Assembly (NCBI RefSeq): GCF_000721175.1
Contig: NZ_JOEZ01000028.1
Span: forward strand, 1 to 64,000
Length of the DNA stretch: 64,000 nt
Reading direction: 5' to 3'
DNA from: Streptomyces anulatus
GTDB lineage: Bacteria; Actinomycetota; Actinomycetes; Streptomycetales; Streptomycetaceae
Within the stretch, counting starts at the first letter, position 1. The number at the start of each line of letters is the position of its first letter. Below are positions 58,536-64,000 of the stretch, in pieces. Below the pieces are notes generated by a model. That model was given only the letters and a program-made list of their open reading frames with translations. It was not told the DNA's origin and did no database searches. The position numbers and the translations under genes are program-made.

Positions 58536-59339
58536 TCAAGCGGACTTGACCTCGTCGGCCGGGGCCCGGGAGCCGTCGGCCGTCTTCCGGATCAGGGCCT
58601 CCACCCCGTCGAGCAACACGCCCATGCCGAAGGTGAACTCGTAATCCGGGTCGTCCGGCTCGCTCAGGACCCCGGCCTCCAGCTGCCGGGCGATCCCGGG
58701 GTGCCGCTCGGGGTCGACGAGCCGCTTGAGCGTGCGCTCGCAGGACGCCGACAGTTCCTCGGGCGTCACTCCGCGCGCGGCGACGGCGGCGGCCAGGTCG
58801 CTCATCAGGAGCGCTTCGCTGCGGACGAAGTTGGAGACGAGCAGGATCACCGAGATCTTGTCGCCCTCGCCGAGGCCGCTGCCCTCCAGCGCCTGGAGAC
58901 CCTGCTCCCACCAGGCGAGGGAGTTGGGGGTGGCGGGCGGCCCGTCGATGGGGATGCGGAGCGCCCAGAGGTTGGCGCGGAAGCGCTCGCGCTGCGCGGA
59001 GGCCCATTCGGTGAGCGCCGCCCGCCAGCCCGCACCGTCCTCCAGGGCGGACAGGGGCTCCGGCGGGCCGACGGCCGCCTCCCGCATCAGGACGTACAGC
59101 TCGTCCTTGGCGGAGACGTACCGGTACAGGGACATCGTGGACGCGCCGAGCTCCTGCGCGACCCGGCCCATCGACACGGCCGCGAGCCCGTCGGCCGCCG
59201 CGACGCCGACCGCCGCCGCCACGATCCGCTCCAGGCTCAGGCCGGGCTTCGGCCCCTTGGCCGGGCGGTCCCGCAGCCCCCAGGCCGCCTCCAGGCTGGC
59301 CGGCAGGTCGCCGCCGCCCGAGCCGCTCTTCTCCGTCAC
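58536..59339 (-). CDS. TetR-family regulator of the adjacent ABC operon
   Basis: A 267-residue TetR protein. The HTH is LSLERIVAAAVGVAAADGLA then AVSMGRVAQELGASTMSLYR and YVSAKDEL; the TetR_C domain includes RANLWALRIPIDGPPATPNS and LVSNFVRSEALLMSDLAAAV. It matches the group of TetR regulators encoded divergently from DrrA/DrrB-like transporters. The GTG at 59339 follows AAGGGGA. Paired palindromes in the divergent promoter region are probable operators. Confidence 0.88.
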   Translation of the reverse strand: MTEKSGSGGGDLPASLEAAWGLRDRPAKGPKPGLSLERIVAAAVGVAAADGLAAVSMGRVAQELGASTMSLYRYVSAKDELYVLMREAAVGPPEPLSALEDGAGWRAALTEWASAQRERFRANLWALRIPIDGPPATPNSLAWWEQGLQALEGSGLGEGDKISVILLVSNFVRSEALLMSDLAAAVAARGVTPEELSASCERTLKRLVDPERHPGIARQLEAGVLSEPDDPDYEFTFGMGVLLDGVEALIRKTADGSRAPADEVKSA

Positions 59340-59418
59340 CGCATCCCCTTCGCCCGACGTCCCGCGCACTCCGCCACCATGCTCCGCTCCCCGGTGCACC
59401 TTGACCCCATCCTAAGGA

Positions 59419-59455
59419 TGCGTAATGCTTACGCAATAACGCGTATGGCATACGC
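59419..59455. promoter_or_regulatory. Paired palindromic operators of TetR/ABC divergon
   Basis: TGCGTAATGCTTACGCA (59419-59435, perfect 7-bp arms) and GCGTATGGCATACGC (59441-59455, perfect 7-bp arms) have centres 21 bp apart, two helical turns. Both share GCGTA half-sites and lie between the divergent TetR and ABC genes. Confidence 0.75.
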
Positions 59456-59471
59456 AGAAGGGGGTCCCGAC

Positions 59472-60515
59472 ATGACAGACCCGTCCGGAATCACCGCCGG
59501 CGCCGAAAGCGGCGGCGCCACCCGCACCATCGAGGCGTACGGCCTCACCAAGTCCTACGGAAAGCCCGCCGTCCGGGTCCTCGACGGCATCGACCTCCAG
59601 GTCGGGCGCGGCAGCGTCTTCGCCCTCCTCGGGCCGAACGGGGCCGGCAAGACCACCACCGTGCGGATCCTCGCGACGCTCGCCGAGGCCGACTCCGGCA
59701 CCGCCCGCGTCGCGGGGTACGACGTGGTCGCCGAGCGGAGCGCCGTGCGCCGGTCGATCAGCCTCACCGGCCAGTTCGCCGCCGTCGACGAGACCCAGAC
59801 CGGTGAGGAGAACCTGCGCATGATGGCCCGGCTCACCGGGCAGCCCCGGGCCGCCGCCCGACGCCGGGCGGCGGAGCTGCTGGAACGCTTCGACCTCACC
59901 ACGGCGGCCCGCCGCCCCGTCCGGACGTACTCCGGCGGCATGCGACGCCGCCTCGACCTGGCCGCCGGCCTCGTCGGCTCACCGGAGCCCGGGGTGTTCT
60001 TCCTCGACGAGCCGACCACCGGCCTCGACCCGCGCAGCCGCCGGGAGCTCTGGGCGGTCGTCCGGGAGCTGGCCGTACGCGGGGCGACCGTCCTGCTCAC
60101 CACCCAGTACCTGGAGGAGGCCGACCGCCTCGCCGACCGGATCGCCCTGCTGAACCGGGGCCGGATCGTCGCCGACGGCACCGCCGCCGACCTCAAGTCC
60201 CGCGTCGGCGGACACCGCCTCGACCTGGTCCTCACCAGCGACGAGGCCTACCTCCGACTGGCCGGCCGGGCCGTCCACCACTCCCCCGAGACCCTGACGC
60301 TCGGCCTCCCCACCGACGGCTCGGCGGCCCAGGTGCGCGCGCTGCTCGACGAGATCGACCCGGCGGGCCACGAGATCGAACGCTTCAGCCTGCACAGCGC
60401 GACCCTCGACGACGTCTTCCTGGACCTGACCTCGAACGCGGCCCCGAGCACGCCCACCACCTCGAACGCGACCCCGGCCCCGGCCCCGGCCCCGGAGGCA
60501 CCCACCCATGTCTGA
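59472..60515 (+). CDS. ABC transporter ATP-binding protein (DrrA-like)
   Basis: A 347-residue ATPase. Walker A LLGPNGAGKTTTVRIL is near residue 55, the signature YSGGMRRRLDLAAGLVGSPE near 155 and Walker B VFFLDEPTTGLDPRSRRE near 180, with the H-loop TTQYLEEADRLADRIALL. A DrrA-type C-terminal domain ends SLHSATLDDVFLDLTSN. The tail is Pro/Ala/Thr-rich. It pairs with the permease encoded 8 bp overlapping downstream. Expression is probably controlled by the divergent TetR. Confidence 0.92.
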   Translation: MTDPSGITAGAESGGATRTIEAYGLTKSYGKPAVRVLDGIDLQVGRGSVFALLGPNGAGKTTTVRILATLAEADSGTARVAGYDVVAERSAVRRSISLTGQFAAVDETQTGEENLRMMARLTGQPRAAARRRAAELLERFDLTTAARRPVRTYSGGMRRRLDLAAGLVGSPEPGVFFLDEPTTGLDPRSRRELWAVVRELAVRGATVLLTTQYLEEADRLADRIALLNRGRIVADGTAADLKSRVGGHRLDLVLTSDEAYLRLAGRAVHHSPETLTLGLPTDGSAAQVRALLDEIDPAGHEIERFSLHSATLDDVFLDLTSNAAPSTPTTSNATPAPAPAPEAPTHV

Positions 60516-61350
60516 CACCGCCGTTCAGCGGAGAAGCCCGGCCCGGCGCCCCGTCGGGGCCGAGGCCGTGCGGGACCCGGGCCGGGGGCCCGGCCCGCTC
60601 ACCCACACCGTCGTCATGGCCGCCCGTGCCCTGCGCATCAGCAGCCGCAACACCGACGCCCTGATCACGTCCCTGGCCCTGCCGATCATGCTGATGCTGA
60701 TCTTCGTCTACCTCTTCGGCGGCGCGATCGACACCGGGACGGACTACGACTCGTACGTCATGTACGTGGTCCCGGGCGTCCTGCTGCTGTCCGCCGGGTT
60801 CGGCGCCGCGACCACCGCCACCGCCGTCAGCGAGGACATGAAGGGCGGCATCATCGACCGCTTCCGCTCCCTGGACGTGGGCGGCACGCCGGTGCTCGCC
60901 GGCCATGTGGCGGCCAGCACCGTCCGCAATCTCCTCGCCACCGCCCTGGTCTTCGGCGTCGCGCTGCTGATCGGCTTCCGTCCCGCCGCCACCTGGAGCG
61001 GCTGGCTCGTGGTGGCCGTCGTGCTGGTGGCCTACATCGTGGCCCTGTCCTGGATCTCGGCGGCGATCGGCCTGCTGGCCCGGACCCCGGAGGCGGCGAG
61101 CGGCTTCACGTTCTTCATGTCGCTCCTGCCCTACCCGAGCAGCGCGTTCGTCCCGACCGAGAAGATGCCGGACTGGCTGCACGGGTTCGCCGGCCACCAG
61201 CCGATCACCCCGGCCATCGAGTCCCTGCGCGGGCTGCTGCTCGGCCAGGACGTGGGCGACACCCCCTGGATCGCGCTCGCCTGGGCCGCCGGGCTGCTCA
61301 CCGTGGCGATCGGCGCCTCGGGGACGCTGTTCCGGATCCGGACGCGCTGA
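60508..61350 (+). CDS. ABC-2 type transporter permease (DrrB-like)
   Basis: A 280-residue permease with about six helices: LITSLALPIMLMLIFVYLFG, YVVPGVLLLSAGFGAATTAT, AVSEDMKGGIIDRFRSLDVG (conserved cytosolic loop), GWLVVAVVLVAYIVALSWIS, and FVPTEKMPDWLHGFAGHQPI then TPAIESLRGLL. It exports a hydrophobic compound together with the upstream ATPase. Substrate unknown. Confidence 0.92.
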   Translation: MSDTAVQRRSPARRPVGAEAVRDPGRGPGPLTHTVVMAARALRISSRNTDALITSLALPIMLMLIFVYLFGGAIDTGTDYDSYVMYVVPGVLLLSAGFGAATTATAVSEDMKGGIIDRFRSLDVGGTPVLAGHVAASTVRNLLATALVFGVALLIGFRPAATWSGWLVVAVVLVAYIVALSWISAAIGLLARTPEAASGFTFFMSLLPYPSSAFVPTEKMPDWLHGFAGHQPITPAIESLRGLLLGQDVGDTPWIALAWAAGLLTVAIGASGTLFRIRTR

Positions 61351-61374
61351 CCCGGCCCCACCGGCGGGCGGGAC

Positions 61375-62625
61375 TCAGAACACGTCCGGGCACCACGGCC
61401 GCCGGCCCGTACGGAACACGGCGTCCGCCGCCGTCGCCGCACCCGCCCGCAACTCCTCGGCCCGGCCCAGGTCCACCAGCCGCCGCACGGACTCGTCGCC
61501 CAGATACAGCGTGGCCAACTCCGCCACTCCCAGGGCCAGATCGGCGCTGCGGGTGGTCGGGGTGCAGCGCGCACCGGAGGGCGAGGCGTCCAGCAGGAAG
61601 CGGCCGCCGGCCAGAGCCGCGTCGTCCCGGACGTCCAGGACGAGCGACGCCTCGGTGCCGTAGGTCCGGGCCTCCAGGGCGCGCGGCACGTCCAGCACCC
61701 GCAGCCACAGCCAGTCCACGTTCGTGATCATCCGGGCCGCGCGCGGGTCGGGGAGCAGCAGCGGGAGCAGGTCGTCGGGGGCGCGGTGGCCCGAGCGGAC
61801 CGCGCTGATCCAGTCGATCGAGCAGACGTGGTGCCACAGGGCCCGCTCGGCCGCCGGGTTCAGCGCGATCATGTCCCGTACGGAGGCGGTGCTCAGCGGC
61901 TGCTTGGCGTCACCCCACTTGTCGTCCGCGCTGTACACCATCAAGCCGTCGACCGTGCCGTCGGCGGCGCGGTGCACCAGGTAGAACGGTTCGGTCCACT
62001 TGTCGTGGTCCGGGCGGGGGGCGGCCCCCGTGCGCAGCCGCCACCAGCGCTCGCCGCGGGTGACGATGCCGGGCTGCCGGGCCGCCAGCGCCGCGTGCAC
62101 CTCCGGGCCGATCTTGCGGACGTCGGCGCCGTCCACCATCTCGACGCGGCCGCCGGCCGCCGGCTGCCCGGAGCGGCGCGGGTCGAGGCCGGCCCGGTGC
62201 ACGGAGACCTCCCACTCGGCGCTCCAGGCGGCGGGGCCGAAGCCGTACCGCCCGTAGATCGGGTACTCGGCGGCGATCAGCGAGGCGACCGGCTCGCCAC
62301 GCTCCCTGGCCGCCGCCAGGTCCGCCGCCATCATCCGGCTGAGCAGTCCGCGCCGGCGGTGCGTGGACGTCACCGTCACCCCGCTGATCGCGTCGGCCCG
62401 TACGGTGGCCCCGCCGACCACGGTCAGCTCCTGGGCGAACGAACGGAACGTCGCCACGCAGCGCCCGGCCTCGAACGCGCCCTGCGTACGGGAGAGATCG
62501 GCGTCGGCGAACCGGTCCGCGACGAGCTCCTCGCTCGGTGTGCCCGGTGTCAGGAACCCGGTCCCCACCGCCCTCATCCAGTCGGCGGTCTCGGACGCGG
62601 TGACGGTGCGGACATCAAGGCTCAT
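61375..62625 (-). CDS. Eis-like GNAT acetyltransferase
   Basis: A 416-residue tripartite acetyltransferase like Mycobacterium Eis. The first GNAT domain carries the acetyl-CoA loop [20 protein letters not shown] (near residue 80) and [21 protein letters not shown] second GNAT-like region and a C-terminal SCP2-like domain follow ([20 protein letters not shown]). Eis acetylates multiple amines of aminoglycosides; other members act on lysines or are uncharacterised. The ATG at 62625 gives the conserved length. Confidence 0.87.
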   Translation of the reverse strand: MSLDVRTVTASETADWMRAVGTGFLTPGTPSEELVADRFADADLSRTQGAFEAGRCVATFRSFAQELTVVGGATVRADAISGVTVTSTHRRRGLLSRMMAADLAAARERGEPVASLIAAEYPIYGRYGFGPAAWSAEWEVSVHRAGLDPRRSGQPAAGGRVEMVDGADVRKIGPEVHAALAARQPGIVTRGERWWRLRTGAAPRPDHDKWTEPFYLVHRAADGTVDGLMVYSADDKWGDAKQPLSTASVRDMIALNPAAERALWHHVCSIDWISAVRSGHRAPDDLLPLLLPDPRAARMITNVDWLWLRVLDVPRALEARTYGTEASLVLDVRDDAALAGGRFLLDASPSGARCTPTTRSADLALGVAELATLYLGDESVRRLVDLGRAEELRAGAATAADAVFRTGRRPWCPDVF

Positions 62626-62649
62626 TCCCCCACGCTAGGCACGCGCACT

Positions 62650-63636
62650 TCAGAATGTCGCGCGAATTTCCCCGACCTCCGCCGCCCCGCCCAGCAGCGG
62701 CGAACGGCCGATCCGGGCGACCACCGGGGCGTCCACGCCCAGCAGCTCCAGGGCTCGGGCCAGCACCGGGCCGAGCGCCCGGACCGACCCGTCGTCGATC
62801 TTGAAAGCGAGGGCCCGGCCGTCGGCCAGGGCCACCGCCTGGACCGCCTCGGCGCCCATCTTGGAGAGCGTCCCCGGCACCTCGCGCATCAGCCACGTGT
62901 CCAGGCGCCGGGTGCCCGCGACGTACTCCGGGTGGGCGCGCATCGCGTCCGCGACCCGGCGCTCGGCGCTCCCGGGCTCCGCCAGCACGAAGGACCGGAA
63001 GGCGCGGGCCAGGCCGGTCAGCCCGATCGCCATCAGCGGGGCCCCGCAGCCGTCCGTGCCGAGCGCCGCGACGGGCTCGCCCGCCGCCTCGGCGACGACC
63101 TGGCCCACGAGCCGCTGGAGCGGGTGGGCGGGGTCGAGGTAGGTCGCGGTGTCCCAGCCGTTGTGGACGCAGACGGCGAGCATGGCCGCGTGCTTGCCGG
63201 AGCAGTTCATCGTGATCCGCTCGCGTACGTTCCCGGCGGCGAGGTAGGCCTCCGCCTCCACCGCGTCCAGCGGCAGGTCCGGCGGGGTCCGGAGGTCGGC
63301 GGTGCTCAGTCCGTGCTCGGCGAGCATCTTCCGCGCGAGGTCGAGGTGGAAGGGCTCCCCGGAGTGGCTCGCCGCGGCCAGCGCCAGCCGTTCGCCCGAC
63401 AGGTCGAGGCCGGCCCGCAGGATCGCGGCGGCCTGCATCGGCTTGTTGGACGACCGGGGGAAGACCGGCGCCGCCGGATCGCCGATCGTCCGTTCCACGC
63501 TGCCGTCGGCGGCCAGCAGGACCAGCGCACCCCGGTGGTGTCCCTCCGTGAACCCGGAGCGCACGACCTCGGCCAGGACGGGCGGGGCGGGGACCGGAGC
63601 GGAGGATATGGCGGACGGGGCGTCGCTGGACGTCAT
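62650..63636 (-). CDS. Asparaginase (type II thermolabile-like family)
   Basis: A 328-residue protein of the Asparaginase_II family (PF06089), which hydrolyses L-asparagine to aspartate and ammonia. Recognisable segments are LAEVVRSGFTEGHHRGALVL, PVFPRSSNKPMQAAAILRAG with the conserved Ser-Ser-Asn-Lys, ITMNCSGKHAAMLAVCVHNG and VAALGTDGCGAPLMAIGLTG. There is no signal peptide, so it is cytosolic. A weak hairpin lies between it and the rsiG gene upstream. Confidence 0.9.
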   Translation of the reverse strand: MTSSDAPSAISSAPVPAPPVLAEVVRSGFTEGHHRGALVLLAADGSVERTIGDPAAPVFPRSSNKPMQAAAILRAGLDLSGERLALAAASHSGEPFHLDLARKMLAEHGLSTADLRTPPDLPLDAVEAEAYLAAGNVRERITMNCSGKHAAMLAVCVHNGWDTATYLDPAHPLQRLVGQVVAEAAGEPVAALGTDGCGAPLMAIGLTGLARAFRSFVLAEPGSAERRVADAMRAHPEYVAGTRRLDTWLMREVPGTLSKMGAEAVQAVALADGRALAFKIDDGSVRALGPVLARALELLGVDAPVVARIGRSPLLGGAAEVGEIRATF

Positions 63637-63642
63637 GGTGGC

Positions 63643-63679
63643 CTTCCGGGGACGGGGGTGCGGGACCCGCGCCCGGAAG
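63643..63679 (-). terminator. Hairpin after rsiG
   Basis: CTTCCGGG (63643-63650) pairs with CCCGGAAG (63672-63679) across a GC-rich loop, just beyond the rsiG stop codon on the minus strand. Confidence 0.45.
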
Positions 63680-63686
63680 GATCGCT

Positions 63687-64000
63687 TCAGGCGAGCAGGT
63701 CGTCTACTTGTGCTTCCCCGTCACGGTACCTGCGGGCGATCTCCGCGCCGCAATCGTCGGCGGTGCGCTGGAGCTCGTGACGGCGCCGGGAGACCTGCTG
63801 TTCGTAGCGGACGAGCCGCCCCATCGCCGTGTGCAGTTCCTCGTCCGTCCGGGCGTCCAGATCGGACAGCTCGACCTCGGCGAGGGTCTCGGCGGCGAGC
63901 TGCCGGAACTCGTCGCCGCGCGGCGTCCGCAGCGTGACGTGCCGGGCGGAGGAGCGGTGCCGGGACGGGGTGTCGGCCAGGATCTCCGAGAGCCGGTCGA
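63687..64000 (-). CDS. rsiG: c-di-GMP-dependent anti-sigma factor RsiG, 3' part
   Basis: The last 104 residues are visible; the start lies outside the window. The signature E(X)3S(X)2R(X)3Q(X)3D is present exactly as EQQVSRRRHELQRTAD, in the helix that binds c-di-GMP, and a preceding acidic helix (ELSDLDARTDEELHTAMGRL) is also present. RsiG (older name AmfC) binds the sporulation sigma factor WhiG only when c-di-GMP is bound, holding it inactive. The protein ends DGEAQVDDLLA. Confidence 0.85.
   Translation of the reverse strand, partial: DRLSEILADTPSRHRSSARHVTLRTPRGDEFRQLAAETLAEVELSDLDARTDEELHTAMGRLVRYEQQVSRRRHELQRTADDCGAEIARRYRDGEAQVDDLLA

Noticed and set aside
1..64000. CRISPR array, rRNA operon or prophage
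   Set aside because: No regularly spaced identical repeats, no rRNA-like sequence and no phage structural genes were seen.

Overview
The window is high-GC chromosomal DNA of a Streptomyces species. Support comes from strong third-position GC bias, GTG starts, Streptomyces-type promoters, mycothiol (mshA) and F420-type genes, the sugar-transport ATPase msiK, a phoU / phoR-phoP divergon with PHO-box repeats, and a c-di-GMP developmental gene at each end (cdgB near the left edge, the 3' part of rsiG at the right edge). From memory, the gene order cdgB ... msiK ... rlmB-cysS-ispF-ispD-carD ... phoP-phoR-phoU ... gpmA ... mshA ... rsiG is that of the conserved Streptomyces core, read in reverse.

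Layout. 0-5 kb: carbohydrate-binding membrane protein, diguanylate cyclase CdgB with BldD-like boxes upstream, flavin reductase, ArfB-type peptidyl-tRNA hydrolase and a TerD protein. 5-12.5 kb: an accessory zone with decayed genes (M4 and M1 protease remnants, an oxidoreductase tail, a broken MFS transporter) among a PD-(D/E)XK protein, pentapeptide-repeat protein, GNAT, an APH(6)-type kinase and an FAD oxidoreductase. 12.5-19 kb: an AurF-like diiron oxygenase with a ferredoxin-fused NADP reductase, then a four-gene set (RHH regulator, DUF4097 protein, DrrA/DrrB-like ABC transporter) preceded by an array of TGGC(A/G)CC repeats. 19.1-25.3 kb: a 6.2-kb island bounded by a 43-bp duplication of the 3' part of tRNA-Thr(TGT). 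It carries two divergent operons and no integrase. The left operon encodes a resolvase-like protein, RsbW-type ATPase, unknown protein, SAH-hydrolase-like protein and Nudix hydrolase; the right encodes an XRE regulator, a YdcF/DUF218 protein and a WbqC-family protein. 25.5-42.5 kb: core genes msiK, a sugar nucleotidyltransferase, DoxX, rlmB, cysS, a PPOX oxidoreductase, ispF (with a replaced C-terminus), ispD, carD, a lipoprotein, phoP-phoR / phoU, a 46-residue Cys-rich protein, an MFS transporter and gpmA. 42.5-64 kb: methyltransferases, a small toxin-antitoxin-like pair, kinases, YbjN, mshA, an NlpC/P60 hydrolase, an SpoIIE-type phosphatase, an HTH regulator with a perfect palindrome, a TmrB-like ATPase, HAD and APH genes, two TetR regulators, a second DrrAB-like ABC pair with paired operators, an Eis-like acetyltransferase, asparaginase and rsiG.

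Working together. PhoU-PhoR-PhoP control phosphate starvation responses. IspD and IspF are consecutive-branch MEP-pathway enzymes, but IspF looks damaged here. MsiK energises several sugar ABC importers. CdgB makes c-di-GMP, the ligand that lets RsiG hold WhiG inactive. The most unusual parts are the tRNA-Thr island, the helically spaced repeat array before the RHH/ABC operon, the altered IspF C-terminus, and repeated tandem duplication of gene 3' ends across stop codons.
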